From positions 34,999 through 98,998 of the forward strand of contig JAEUGW010000023.1 in NCBI GenBank assembly GCA_016795565.1: a DNA stretch of 64,000 bases. Direction: 5' to 3'. Source of the DNA: Opitutaceae bacterium. Lineage in GTDB: Bacteria > Verrucomicrobiota > Verrucomicrobiia > Opitutales > Opitutaceae. The notes beneath the pieces are model-generated. The model was not told where the DNA came from and did not search any database. It saw nothing but the letters and a program-made list of their open reading frames with translations. Positions 26,200 to 34,758 of this stretch are shown here, one piece after another. The translations under genes were made by a program, and so were the position numbers. How positions within the stretch are numbered: the stretch's first letter is position 1; each line of letters begins with the position of its first letter.

Positions 26200-27084
26200 A
26201 TGCCGGAACCCATCCTCCTGTTTCTTTCCCCGGCCGCGGCGGTGTTCTTGCTGCTGTTCTACATCAACCTGCGCGTGGCCTCGCCGGTGCTGGCGATTCC
26301 GATCCGCTGGCTGCGCTGGATCCTGTTTGCACTGTTCGCCGCACAGGCCAACGCGCAGCTCGGATGGATTGACCGGCCGTTCTGGACCGTGGCCGCCGCC
26401 GTGTTCCTGCTGTGGTTCCTGCTCGAGTCCGGTTTCAACTGGCTGAAAGTCAGCGCCATCAGCCTCAGCCCGATGCCGCTTTTTCCGCGCTATGTCGTGA
26501 ACACCGGCGGGGATGAGTGGCCCACCCAGCCCCGGCTGCTCAAGGTCCGCGACTGGCTGCGCGACAACCGGTTCACCCCCGTGCAAGCCCTCAAGGCCGA
26601 GTTGGGCGGCGGGGTCTGGCTCCGCACCTCGGTGTATCAGAGCCACGACGACACGCTGCGGCTGCACGTGCTTTTTGTGCCCCAGGAAAACGGCGCCCTC
26701 ACGGTTTGCTTCAGCCTGGCCACGCAGACCGCCGCCGGTCGCCGCCACGTGACCGACAATCTCTACATTCCCTTCGGCGGTTTTTATCCCGAAAGCTGGC
26801 ACGTGGAGCGCCACCCCTGGTGCCGCCGCCTCGCCAAGCTGGTGGCCCGGCATCTCGCCCGCGTGCGCCAAACCGGGGAAACCGCGCGGGCTTGGACCAT
26901 CCAACCGATCGACGACATCAACCAACAGCAGCAACAGATGGAAATCATCAACACCCAGCTGGGCTACCTGCTGCCACATGCCGAGCGCGAGGAATACGGC
27001 AAGATCACGCCGGAGGGCCGCTTCCGCATCTGGAAGGAGGCCTGGCTGCTGGATTATTTCGGCCTCGCCGGCCGGTATCAGTGA
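26200..27084 (+). CDS. Hypothetical membrane protein
   Basis: 294 residues. Three N-terminal hydrophobic helices (about 5-27, 35-52, 62-80) are followed by a soluble domain of about 210 residues. That domain includes WPTQPRLLKVRDWLRDNRFTP, an Arg/His-rich middle and a Gln tract (NQQQQQMEIINTQLGYLLPH). No known motif recognised. It follows dnaN by 34 bp on the same strand and could be co-transcribed. Confidence 0.75.
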   Translation: MPEPILLFLSPAAAVFLLLFYINLRVASPVLAIPIRWLRWILFALFAAQANAQLGWIDRPFWTVAAAVFLLWFLLESGFNWLKVSAISLSPMPLFPRYVVNTGGDEWPTQPRLLKVRDWLRDNRFTPVQALKAELGGGVWLRTSVYQSHDDTLRLHVLFVPQENGALTVCFSLATQTAAGRRHVTDNLYIPFGGFYPESWHVERHPWCRRLAKLVARHLARVRQTGETARAWTIQPIDDINQQQQQMEIINTQLGYLLPHAEREEYGKITPEGRFRIWKEAWLLDYFGLAGRYQ

Positions 27085-27204
27085 CCTGGCCTTGGGGTGG
27101 AACGCGACCTCCGGGCGCGTTTTCCGGCAGTCAAACCCCGGTGAAATCCCGCCGGGAATCAAAAAGGGCTCGTATCACCGCCCTTTCCGGCTAACCCGTA
27201 AGCC

Positions 27205-27507
27205 ATGCCACTGTTCGCCGTCACCGCTTGGGAGAAGATTCAGACGATGCCCCCGGCCATCTGGCTGAAGATCGGCATCGCGATCGGGGCCTTTGTCCTG
27301 ACGATTTTTCTTTTCCGCCGCGTGATGAAGATGAACAAAATCATCGCCAGCATCGTGGTCTTCGTGGTCGGCACCGTCGTGTTTTTTTCCTGGGTCTACA
27401 ACCGCAACGAGCCGAAGTTCATGACCCCGATCGTGGAGCGCATCGCCCCCTTCTTCCCGAGCGCCGGAGCCTACACCGCCAAGCAGGGCACGCAACCCAA
27501 GCCCTGA
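27205..27507 (+). CDS. Small hypothetical membrane protein
   Basis: 100 residues with two hydrophobic helices (about 20-38 and 47-65) separated by a basic turn (RRVMKMNK), then a polar tail ending TQPKP. The helix-turn-helix arrangement with a basic loop suggests both ends on the outer face. No family recognised. Confidence 0.65.
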   Translation: MPLFAVTAWEKIQTMPPAIWLKIGIAIGAFVLTIFLFRRVMKMNKIIASIVVFVVGTVVFFSWVYNRNEPKFMTPIVERIAPFFPSAGAYTAKQGTQPKP

Positions 27508-27663
27508 TAGTCAACAGGCTGGGTTATTATACGCTTCGCCCTTTTTCGCCGGGGTTCCGGGGCGTTTGGATCGGCCGCAGAGGTAAGCGGCAATATTACA
27601 CGTTTCGCGGCTAAAAACAGGTTGGTCTTTGGCCTCCGGGCGGCTAGGTCTGGAGCCACACCC

Positions 27664-29172
27664 ATGGCCAAAACGCACTCTGACATCGGACTCATCGGCC
27701 TCGCCGTGATGGGTCAGAATCTCGCCCTCAACATCGCCGACCACGGCTTCCGGATTTCGGTCTACAACCGCACCACCGAGAAGACCGACAAGTTCGTCGC
27801 CGAAAACCCGCACACCCCGGGCGGCCTCGTCGCCACCAAGACCCTCCAGGAATTCGCGGCCTCCCTGGCGAAGCCGCGCAAGGCCATCATCCTCGTCCAA
27901 GCCGGCAAGCCGACCGACGCCGTGATCGACGGCCTCGCCGCCGTCTTCGAGCCGGGCGACATCATCATCGACGGCGGCAACGCGCTCTGGACCGACACCA
28001 TCCGCCGCGAGAAGGCACTCCGCGAAAAAGGCCTGCGTTTCATCGGCTCCGGCGTGTCCGGCGGCGAGGAAGGCGCGCGCTTCGGCCCGTCCCTCATGCC
28101 CGGCGGCGAGTTCGCCGCGTGGCAGGAATTAAAGCCCATCTGGGAGGCCGTCGCCGCCAAGGTTGACGCCAAGACCGGCAAGCCCATCCCCGGCGCCGCG
28201 CCCGGCAAGCCCGTGACCGGCGGCGTGCCCTGCACGACCTACATCGGCGAGAACGGCGCGGGCCATTACGTGAAGATGGTCCACAACGGCATCGAGTATG
28301 GCGACATGCAGATGATCTGCGAGGCCTACGCCCTCATGTCCGGCCTGCTCGGCCTCAAGCCCGCCGAGATGGGCGCGATCTTCTCCGAGTGGAACACTGG
28401 CGCGCTCGACAGCTTCCTCATCGAGATCACCGCCGACATCCTCAAGCAGAACGACCCGGCCTCGAAAAAGAAGAAACCCTTCGTCGACGTCGTCCTTGAT
28501 ACCGCCGGCCAGAAGGGCACGGGCAAGTGGACCTCGACCAACGCCCTCGACATGGGCGTGCCCGCCCCGACCATCGCCGAGGCGGTGTTCGCCCGCTGCA
28601 TCTCCGCCATCAAGGACGAGCGCGTCGCCGCGGCCAAGATACTCAAGGGCCCGGGCAAGAAATACCGCGGCGCAAAGAAAGCCCTCATCCAAGCCATCCA
28701 CGACGCGCTCTACTGCTCGAAGATTTGCTCCTACGCGCAGGGCTTCCAGCTCATGCGCACCGCCCAGCAGGAATACGGCTGGAAGCTCAACTTCGGCGAG
28801 ATCGCCCAGATTTTCCGCGGCGGCTGCATCATCCGCGCCGCCTTCCTGCAGAAGATCACCGAGGCCTATGCGCGGAAACCCGACCTCGCGAACCTGCTCC
28901 TTGACCCGTATTTCAACAGGACGGTGAAGAAGGCGCAGGCCAACTGGCGCAAGGTCGTGTCCCTCGCCGCCGAGTGCGGCGTGCCGGCCCCGACCTTCTT
29001 CTCCGCCCTCGCCTACTACGACAGCTACCGTGCCGCCCGCCTCCCGGCCAACCTGCTCCAAGCCCAGCGCGACTACTTCGGCGCGCACACCTACGAGCGC
29101 GTGGACCAGCCGCGCGGCAAATTTTATCATGTCGATTGGCCCGAACCCACGCGGCCCCAGCTCGAGGTCTGA
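27664..29172 (+). CDS. gnd: 6-phosphogluconate dehydrogenase (decarboxylating)
   Basis: Oxidative pentose phosphate pathway enzyme producing ribulose 5-phosphate, CO2 and NAD(P)H. 502 residues from [20 protein letters not shown]; Rossmann motif [10 protein letters not shown]. The substrate site is [21 protein letters not shown]; catalytic Lys and Asn are in [22 protein letters not shown]. The NADP contact in [11 protein letters not shown] suggests NADP use. A short insertion ([15 protein letters not shown]) precedes the catalytic block. The 156 bp leader upstream has no recognised signal. Confidence 0.95.
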   Translation: MAKTHSDIGLIGLAVMGQNLALNIADHGFRISVYNRTTEKTDKFVAENPHTPGGLVATKTLQEFAASLAKPRKAIILVQAGKPTDAVIDGLAAVFEPGDIIIDGGNALWTDTIRREKALREKGLRFIGSGVSGGEEGARFGPSLMPGGEFAAWQELKPIWEAVAAKVDAKTGKPIPGAAPGKPVTGGVPCTTYIGENGAGHYVKMVHNGIEYGDMQMICEAYALMSGLLGLKPAEMGAIFSEWNTGALDSFLIEITADILKQNDPASKKKKPFVDVVLDTAGQKGTGKWTSTNALDMGVPAPTIAEAVFARCISAIKDERVAAAKILKGPGKKYRGAKKALIQAIHDALYCSKICSYAQGFQLMRTAQQEYGWKLNFGEIAQIFRGGCIIRAAFLQKITEAYARKPDLANLLLDPYFNRTVKKAQANWRKVVSLAAECGVPAPTFFSALAYYDSYRAARLPANLLQAQRDYFGAHTYERVDQPRGKFYHVDWPEPTRPQLEV

Positions 29173-29231
29173 GCGGGCGTCCGCCGCCCGGGAAAATTGA
29201 ATATCCCCCGGCCGGCCGGCGTCTCACCCGC

Positions 29232-30041
29232 ATGAACCTCGGCCGAATCCTCCTGCTTGGCGGTCTGTTGGTGGCGTCAGCGACCGCCCAGAATAACTCA
29301 CGCGACCGTCACGAGCCCTCCCGGGATCGTGACCCCGGGCGCGAACGCGGCCCGCGGGTCATCCTATATCAGGACACGGAGTATCGCGGCGACCGGCTCG
29401 TGCTTTATCCCGGGGATTCCTTGGACAACCTCTCCGGCCAAACCTTCCCCGGCGGAGCCAAGCTCAATGACGGCATCTCCTCCATTCGCGTCGAGGGCGG
29501 GGCCGAGGTCTATGTGCACGCCGACGCCCGGTTTCGCGGCGCGGTGCTCCGCCTGACGGAAAGCGCCCGCAATCTCACCGGCCGCCTGCTGCCCGGCAGC
29601 GCGACCACCAGTTGGAACGACCGGATCTCCTCGCTGCGCGTCGAACTGCGCCGGCGCGACGAACCCCGGGCGGAGCCCGAGGTGATCATCCAGCGCGCTT
29701 ATCTCGACCTGCTGGGGCGCGAGCCGGACCCCACCGGCCTCCGCGACTACCGCAGCCTGATCATCGATCAGGGCTGGAGCGAACGCATGGTGCGCGACAA
29801 CATCCGCCGCGGCGACGAATACCGCCAGGACGGCGCGGAGCGAATCGTGCGGCGCGCCTACCGCGATGTGCTGGGCCGCGAGGTGGATCCCGAGGGCCTG
29901 CGCCATTTCCGGCAGCAGTTGTTGGAAAGGAATTGGACCGAGGGCGACGTGCGTGATGCCCTGCGCCGCAGCGACGAATACAAGAAGACCCAAGCGGTCC
30001 CGCCGCCCGGCGAACCGCCCCGCGACCAACCGAATCGCTAG
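29232..30041 (+). CDS. Exported protein with crystallin-like and DUF4214 domains
   Basis: 269 residues with a signal peptide (MNLGRILLLGGLLVASATAQ). Residues about 40-140 hold two beta/gamma-crystallin-like motifs (RVILYQDTEYRGDRLVLYPGD and VYVHADARFRGAVLRLTESA, each followed by an ISSIRV/ISSLRV strand). Residues about 150-255 hold two DUF4214 repeats (IIQRAYLDLLGREPDPTGLRDY and IVRRAYRDVLGREVDPEGLRHF). DUF4214 is common in extracellular proteins. Its TAG stop lies inside the terminal repeat of the adjacent mobile element. Confidence 0.83.
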   Translation: MNLGRILLLGGLLVASATAQNNSRDRHEPSRDRDPGRERGPRVILYQDTEYRGDRLVLYPGDSLDNLSGQTFPGGAKLNDGISSIRVEGGAEVYVHADARFRGAVLRLTESARNLTGRLLPGSATTSWNDRISSLRVELRRRDEPRAEPEVIIQRAYLDLLGREPDPTGLRDYRSLIIDQGWSERMVRDNIRRGDEYRQDGAERIVRRAYRDVLGREVDPEGLRHFRQQLLERNWTEGDVRDALRRSDEYKKTQAVPPPGEPPRDQPNR

Positions 30042-30230
30042 GGCGTGTATTCAAACCACCGGAAAATCAGCCAACCTCCACAAGGCCATCGAATATTAAC
30101 CGACGCCCGAACCATCGAAACCGTCATCCTGAGCCGTGCGAAGGATCCATCGGCGCGCACGCTGACGGTCATCTTGCTGGATTCTTCACTGCGTTCAGAA
30201 TGACAATCCGGGTTTGAATACACACCCTAG
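30038..30230. mobile_element. 193 bp element with TTCAAACC terminal inverted repeats, copy 2
   Basis: The ends at 30038-30057 (CTAGGGCGTGTATTCAAACC) and 30211-30230 are inverted copies with one mismatch in 20. Both outermost tetranucleotides are CTAG, a possible target duplication. A GTCATTCTGAGC-family palindrome fills 30123-30204. It has the same architecture as 10202-10401. No coding capacity. Confidence 0.72.
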
Positions 30231-30586
30231 GCGAACATGCGATGGGCCAAGTGCCGCGCGGGCCTTGACAGAATGTTTTTCGGGGCTATCGGTAGACGCG
30301 ACACGATGATTTCGTTCCACCAACAGTCGCACCGACCGAATCACGGGGCTCCGGGTATCTTCCCGGGCACGCCCGGTGCTGCGACTGCTTGCGTCTGAGG
30401 GTTTGATCACCCGGCCGGGACGCTCGCAAAGCGGACACCGGGGTAAATCAGGGGCGCTCGTTTCGCCCCGCCGGACCTTGTCCGCCCTTCCGCGCGATCT
30501 TGTCCCAATGCCTGATCCGCCCGTGTCCGCTCACACCCGGACCCATTCGCCCCCCGGTCGGCGAGCCACCCCTAGACGACAGAGAC
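30231..30586. other. Gene-free stretch before the aldo/keto reductase
   Basis: 356 bp with no supported gene. The only structure seen is an imperfect inverted repeat between 30326 and 30393 (CAGTCGCACCG facing CGGTGCTGCGACTG). It presumably contains the promoter of the reductase-rnk pair, but no consensus boxes stand out. Confidence 0.4.
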
Positions 30587-31585
30587 ATGAATCAGAGAAA
30601 ATTTGGCCGCACCAACCTGCCCGTGTCCGAGCTTTGCCTCGGCGCCATGCAGTTTGGCTGGCTGACCAACGACGAAACCTCCCGCGCCATCCTCGACGCC
30701 TATCGCGCCGCGGGCGGCAATTTCATCCAGACGACCACCTGTGGTCCGGCCCCCGCCGGGCCCGGGCTCTGCCGTTCGGAAGAGATCGTGGGCGCCTGGC
30801 TGCAGGACAACCCGCGCGCCCGCGACGGCCTGGTGCTTTCGACGCGCCTGCGGCTGGCCCGCCCGGGGCCCGGCCACCCCTCCGGACTCGCCGACTCCAT
30901 TCGCCGCCAGTGCGAGGAATCGCTGCGCCGGCTCCACACCACGCACCTTGACCTACTGGTCATCGAGTGGAGCGAGGCGCTCCTGCCGATGGATGAAGTC
31001 CTCGGTTCCATCGATAATCTCGTGACAGCCGGCAAGCTCCGCTACGTGGGCGCGGCCGGGTTTCCGGTGTGGCGCTTCATGGAATCGCTCGGCCGCTCGG
31101 CCCGGCGCGGCGGCAGCCGGCTGGAATCACTCCAGGCGGACTATTCGCTGCTGGAACGCGTCCCGTTTGAGCCCGACGCGATGGACCTCGCCCGCGAATA
31201 CCGGGTGGCGCTCCTCGCGCAGTCCCCGCTGGCCGGCGGCTTCCTCACCGGCTTCTACCACCTGGCGCCGTCCCCCGAGACGGCGCGGACACGGCGCCTG
31301 CGCGAGCGTTACGGCAACGTGCGGGGACACGCGGTTCTGGCCGCCTTGGGCGAGATCGCCGCCGAGCTCGGTGCGACCAGCGCGCAGGTGGCGCTCGCCT
31401 GGGTGCTCACCCGCGACGGCGTCACCGCGCCGCTGCTCGGCTTCCTCGCGCCCGAGCAGGTGCGGGAAGCGGCGCAGGCCACCGAGATGAGCCTGAGCCC
31501 CGGGCATCTTGATTGCCTGGAGACGGCCGCCCGCCGCCAACCCGGCCCCATTGAAAACTCCTTCGCTGAAATCACCTCATCCTAA
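30587..31585 (+). CDS. Aldo/keto-reductase-fold protein lacking the catalytic tetrad
   Basis: 332 residues from MNQRKFGRTNLPVSELCLGAM, with the AKR TIM-barrel landmarks: RSEEIVGAWL, CEESLRRLHTTHLDLL, LVTAGKLRYVGAAGF, QADYSLLERV and AQSPLAGGFLTG. The four catalytic positions are substituted. The usual DTAxxY is QTTTCG (Asp and Tyr lost), the Lys in ATK is Arg (STR), and the His in QIH is Glu (VIE). It is therefore probably not a reductase, although NADP-pocket regions near the C-terminus look intact. It is 16 bp before rnk, suggesting a shared transcript. Confidence 0.85.
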   Translation: MNQRKFGRTNLPVSELCLGAMQFGWLTNDETSRAILDAYRAAGGNFIQTTTCGPAPAGPGLCRSEEIVGAWLQDNPRARDGLVLSTRLRLARPGPGHPSGLADSIRRQCEESLRRLHTTHLDLLVIEWSEALLPMDEVLGSIDNLVTAGKLRYVGAAGFPVWRFMESLGRSARRGGSRLESLQADYSLLERVPFEPDAMDLAREYRVALLAQSPLAGGFLTGFYHLAPSPETARTRRLRERYGNVRGHAVLAALGEIAAELGATSAQVALAWVLTRDGVTAPLLGFLAPEQVREAAQATEMSLSPGHLDCLETAARRQPGPIENSFAEITSS

Positions 31586-31601
31586 ACCCCAATAAAACAA
31601 C

Positions 31602-32006
31602 ATGAATACAACGAACATCTACATCTCCTCCCATGACCATCGCCTGCTGAGCCACCTGATCGTCGGCGTCAGCGGCAAGAACGACACCATCGACCGGCTG
31701 CGCGGCGAACTCGCCCGCGCCATCGTGCTCGACGCAACCGCCGTGCCGGCGACCGCCGTCGGCCTCAACAGCCGCGTGGAACTCGAGGATCTCGACACGG
31801 GCGAGCACGAAACCTACGTGCTCACCCTGCCCGCGGCTGCCGATCCCGATCAGGCCCGCATCTCCGTGCTCGCGCCCGTTGGCACCGCCTTGCTCGGCTA
31901 CCGTGTGGGCGACGAGATCGCGTGGCCTACTCCCGGCGGCATCCGCCGGCTCAAGTTGCACCAGGTCACCCGCGAACCGGCGACCCCGCCGCCGGCGGCG
32001 GGCTGA
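31602..32006 (+). CDS. rnk: Rnk-like nucleoside diphosphate kinase regulator (GreA/B C-terminal fold)
   Basis: 134 residues. A short N-terminal helical part (ISSHDHRLLSHLIVG) precedes a GreA/GreB C-terminal FKBP-like domain: VGLNSRVELEDLDTGEHETYVLTLP, ISVLAPVGTALLGYRVGDEIAWPTPGG and LKLHQV. This is the Rnk pattern; Rnk proteins bind RNA polymerase near the secondary channel but lack the long Gre coiled coil. It follows the reductase-like gene by 16 bp. Confidence 0.88.
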   Translation: MNTTNIYISSHDHRLLSHLIVGVSGKNDTIDRLRGELARAIVLDATAVPATAVGLNSRVELEDLDTGEHETYVLTLPAAADPDQARISVLAPVGTALLGYRVGDEIAWPTPGGIRRLKLHQVTREPATPPPAAG

Positions 32007-32063
32007 GGTGCACCAGTCGCGTCTTGCCAAAATCCAGCACGGCAAAATCAGCCGCCGGGCGGA

Positions 32064-33125
32064 TCAGGCGCCCAAGTCTCGCTCCATCGCGGCCCGCGCA
32101 GAGTCGATCTCACGCAGCTCGTCGCGCAGATCCAGCTCGATGTCCAGCGCCGCAGCGAGCGGTGCCAGCGCGGCCATCCATTCCAACCGACGGATCGCGA
32201 TCCGGCGTGGGCGCTGCTGCAGGGAAAGCAGGGCCTGCGCCCAGACGGCGGTCACCAGCTCCTCCCAAGGCCGGGCGGGCGGGGCGAGCTGCATGGCGTA
32301 GATGTAGCCCGTCTGGCCATCCGCCAGCAGGCCCAGCCGCGGAAAATACGGCCGGCCCCCGTCCGAGGTGGGTGTCGCCGCAAGGAAAATGTCGAATTCC
32401 AGCACGCCGCGATTGTTGAGCGACTTTTTCCGGATCGACTCCCACCCGGTCGGCAGCCTGATCGGTGCCGGTGCCGCCGGCGGGGACAGTTGCCACTGTC
32501 GCCACTCCACCTGGCCGTCGGCCAGCGGCCCGCGCAGTGCCGCAGCCACCGAGACGGTGGGCAGCAGGCTGCCGTCGGCCTCACAGGGCCGGAAGAATCC
32601 GGGGTTTGCGCGCGCCAGCGCGGCGCAGGCCAGCGTCGCGCGGAGGCCACAGGTCAAGGCGAGGGCCTCGGCTTCATCCAGAAACCACGGAAACCAGCCG
32701 GGAACGTGGCTGCGAAAAGAGGGCCAGGCCTGGCGCGCGCGCGACGGCGGGCGGTGATCCAGCGCCGCCAACACCGCCAGGTCTTCCTGGGCTAGCTCGC
32801 GCTTGGAGCCCCAGTCGAGCAGCAGCGCATCCTGGAGGAACATCAGCTCGCGCGGATCGCAGTCGGGGGTGCCAAGGGCGGGCGCGGTCTTCAGGAGAAA
32901 ACGCAGGCCGTTCTCGCCGCGGTAGAGCGCCAGGCCGAAGACCTGTCCCGCCGCGCCGAGCACCGACGGAAACCAAGGCCGGCCCTCCTCGTCGATCAGC
33001 GCAAACACATCCTGGTCTTCCAGCCAGGTCCAGGGAGCCGCCGTGCGGAACTCCGTCGCCGCGGCGAGCAGACCGCGCCAGACCGGCAGCGGGACGGCAG
33101 GAGGTTTGGGTTGGTGGGAGGGCAC
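32064..33125 (-). CDS. Conserved hypothetical protein (DUF7309/DUF6930-like)
   Basis: 353 residues from a GTG. The N-terminal part (TWLEDQDVFALIDEEG, then PWFPSVLGAAGQVFGLALYRGENGLR) and the later DIFLAATP and RPYFPRLGLLADGQTGYIYAMQLAPP resemble a family often annotated DUF7309 plus DUF6930, linked to pRiA4b-ORF3-type proteins. There is no signal peptide, helix or catalytic motif. It begins 9 bp after the gmk stop, so it is the last gene of the miaB-gmk run. Confidence 0.7.
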   Translation of the reverse strand: MPSHQPKPPAVPLPVWRGLLAAATEFRTAAPWTWLEDQDVFALIDEEGRPWFPSVLGAAGQVFGLALYRGENGLRFLLKTAPALGTPDCDPRELMFLQDALLLDWGSKRELAQEDLAVLAALDHRPPSRARQAWPSFRSHVPGWFPWFLDEAEALALTCGLRATLACAALARANPGFFRPCEADGSLLPTVSVAAALRGPLADGQVEWRQWQLSPPAAPAPIRLPTGWESIRKKSLNNRGVLEFDIFLAATPTSDGGRPYFPRLGLLADGQTGYIYAMQLAPPARPWEELVTAVWAQALLSLQQRPRRIAIRRLEWMAALAPLAAALDIELDLRDELREIDSARAAMERDLGA

Positions 33126-33134
33126 GCGGATATT

Positions 33135-33740
33135 TTAACCCAGCTTCCGTTGCGCCTGCGCCCAGTAGTCCAGCAGCGCGCGGAAATCCTGCTCCTTGGT
33201 GCGGCTGTGGATGACGTAGTCGTAGGAGTTGCGCTCCGCCAACTCGAACTCGGCGCTCTGCATGCGCCGTTCCAGTTCCTCCGCGCTCACCGGGCCGCGG
33301 CCCTGCAGGCGCTCGCGCAGCACCTCGAGCGAGTCCGGGGCGACAAAAATGGTGACGAGCCGCGATTGGAGCAGCGGGATTTTCTCCGCTGCGGCGCGGA
33401 CGCTGCGCACGCCCTGCACGTCGATGTTCATCACCAGGCTCGCGTGCGGCAGGCGGTCGAGCACGGCGGACTTGAGCGTGCCGTAGCGGTATTTGCGGTG
33501 CACCCAGGCCCACTCGAGAAAGGCGTCCGCCGTGAGCTTCGCATCGAATCCGGCCTCGGAGAGGAAATGGTAATCGCGGCCGTCCTGCTCATTGGGTCGT
33601 GGCGGTCGGGTCGTGGCGGTGATGACGCGCTCGAAGCCCGGCACCTCGCGCACCAGGCGGTCGCACAGCGTGCTTTTGCCGACGCCGGCGGGGCCGGCCA
33701 GGATGAGCAACGCGGTCTGGGTCGGCGCGGCGGCGGACAT
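33135..33740 (-). CDS. gmk: Guanylate kinase
   Basis: Phosphorylates GMP to GDP. 201 residues from MSAAAPTQTALLILAG. P-loop AGPAGVGKST; GMP-binding TATTRPPRPNEQDGRDYHFL; EWAWVHRKYRYGT; and NIDVQGVRSVR, the Walker-B-like region. The tail NSYDYVIHS is typical. The start lies 2 bp after the stop of the upstream membrane-protein gene, indicating an operon. Confidence 0.95.
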   Translation of the reverse strand: MSAAAPTQTALLILAGPAGVGKSTLCDRLVREVPGFERVITATTRPPRPNEQDGRDYHFLSEAGFDAKLTADAFLEWAWVHRKYRYGTLKSAVLDRLPHASLVMNIDVQGVRSVRAAAEKIPLLQSRLVTIFVAPDSLEVLRERLQGRGPVSAEELERRMQSAEFELAERNSYDYVIHSRTKEQDFRALLDYWAQAQRKLG

Positions 33741-33742
33741 GT

Positions 33743-34288
33743 TCAGTAGGTGAAGGCCGCGGCGGTCGTCGTCAGGCCGTAGGCCAGCAGGAGCGCTCCG
33801 GCCAGCCGCACGCGGGCCGGGCGCAGAAAGAGCCACTCAAAAAAATCCCGCAGCCGGTAGGGCGCGGCGGCCAGATAGACGGCGAGCGCGAGGCCAAGAT
33901 AGACGGCGGTGACCATCAGGAGCCGCTGCGGGTGCTGGTATTCCATGTAGGCGGCGTAAAGCAGCGGCTCGGCGGCCAGCAGCATCAGCACGCACAGGCC
34001 GCGCACGGCAAGGAAGTCCGGCGTGTAGATGAAGGCCAGCACGGCGAGCACTCCGAAGCCGATCATCACCGGGGTCGGGGTCTTGAAGAAAATCAGGTCG
34101 GCCTCGTTGAGCTGGGACAGCCGCCAGAGGAACCAGGCGGCGCCGGCCCCGAAGAACAGCCACGCGCCGCGGTTCGAGCGCGGCAGAGCCTTCGCGGTCG
34201 AGCCGACCAGCGAGTTGGGCCAGAGCAGGAGCGCGCCGAGCAACGCGAGAAACAGGCCGGGCAGCAGGGTGGCGAGGAAAAGGGACAT
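33743..34288 (-). CDS. Hypothetical membrane protein
   Basis: 181 residues from MSLFLATLLPGLFLALLGAL, about six hydrophobic helices and short basic loops (PYRLRDFFEWLFLRPARVR). No known family recognised. The ATG at 34288 lies just beyond the GAGAACGA-type repeat that ends the S23 unit, so its translation signals abut that repeat. It precedes gmk by 2 bp. Confidence 0.75.
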   Translation of the reverse strand: MSLFLATLLPGLFLALLGALLLWPNSLVGSTAKALPRSNRGAWLFFGAGAAWFLWRLSQLNEADLIFFKTPTPVMIGFGVLAVLAFIYTPDFLAVRGLCVLMLLAAEPLLYAAYMEYQHPQRLLMVTAVYLGLALAVYLAAAPYRLRDFFEWLFLRPARVRLAGALLLAYGLTTTAAAFTY

Positions 34289-34291
34289 AAA

Positions 34292-34326
34292 AATCGTTCT
34301 CTTTCTCCTACTCGTTCTCTTTCTCC
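34292..34326. repeat. GAGAACGA-type repeat, right flank of the S23 unit
   Basis: Reads AATCGTTCTCTTTCTCC, then TACTCGTTCTCTTTCTCC. It is the inverted counterpart of 34724-34758. The last six codons and stop of the S23 gene (VEKENE) are encoded by it. Similar sequence occurs without a gene at 39808-39895 and 41875-41923. Confidence 0.7.
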
Positions 34327-34721
34327 ACAAGCCCAGAACCATAGGCGGCGCCGTCTTCTCGAATCTCGCTCGAGAACCGGGCAATAAGGCCGGCTATGAG
34401 GGATACCGCGCCCAACAGGATAATTTTTCCCTGGGCGGCTTCCGCGGCAGAAAGGGTGTTTCGCGCAACCAGCACGTCCAGGCAAGCCGTGCACTCCACC
34501 GCCGATCCGCGAGCAATGTCGAGATAGCGGCAGCGATCAGGGTGGGACCGCTTGCCGTTTCCCTCCGCGATATTGAGCGCTATGCTGGTGCTGGCCCGGT
34601 CCAATTGATCGCGGGCAGCGAGTTTCGCCGGGAGTTTTTCTATGATCGGCCCCACCCAGCCCACGAATCGAAGCGCCTCTTGATAGGCGCGAAGCTTTTC
34701 GTGGTCGAATTGCGGCGTCAT
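34308..34721 (-). CDS. Four-helix-bundle protein, S23 ribosomal / intervening-sequence family
   Basis: 137 residues from MTPQFDHEKLRAYQEALRFV. The S23 pattern is clear: KLRAYQEALRF, LAARDQLDRASTSIALNIAEGNGKR, RCRYLDIARGSAVECTACLDVL and ends with a helix. Members were first found inside intervening sequences of 23S rRNA genes and are common as small independent genes of unknown role. Here it sits between miaB and a membrane-protein gene, bounded on both sides by inverted purine-rich repeats that also provide its C-terminus. Confidence 0.9.
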   Translation of the reverse strand: MTPQFDHEKLRAYQEALRFVGWVGPIIEKLPAKLAARDQLDRASTSIALNIAEGNGKRSHPDRCRYLDIARGSAVECTACLDVLVARNTLSAAEAAQGKIILLGAVSLIAGLIARFSSEIREDGAAYGSGLVEKENE

Positions 34722-34723
34722 GG

Positions 34724-34758
34724 GAGAACGAGAAAGAGAACGAGGAAAGAGAAAGATT
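34724..34758. repeat. GAGAACGA-type repeat, left flank of the S23 unit
   Basis: Reads GAGAACGAGAAAGAGAACGA followed by GGAAAGAGAAAGATT, directly upstream of the S23 start codon. The miaB stop (TAA) overlaps its outer edge. Pairs in inverted orientation with 34292-34326. Confidence 0.7.
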
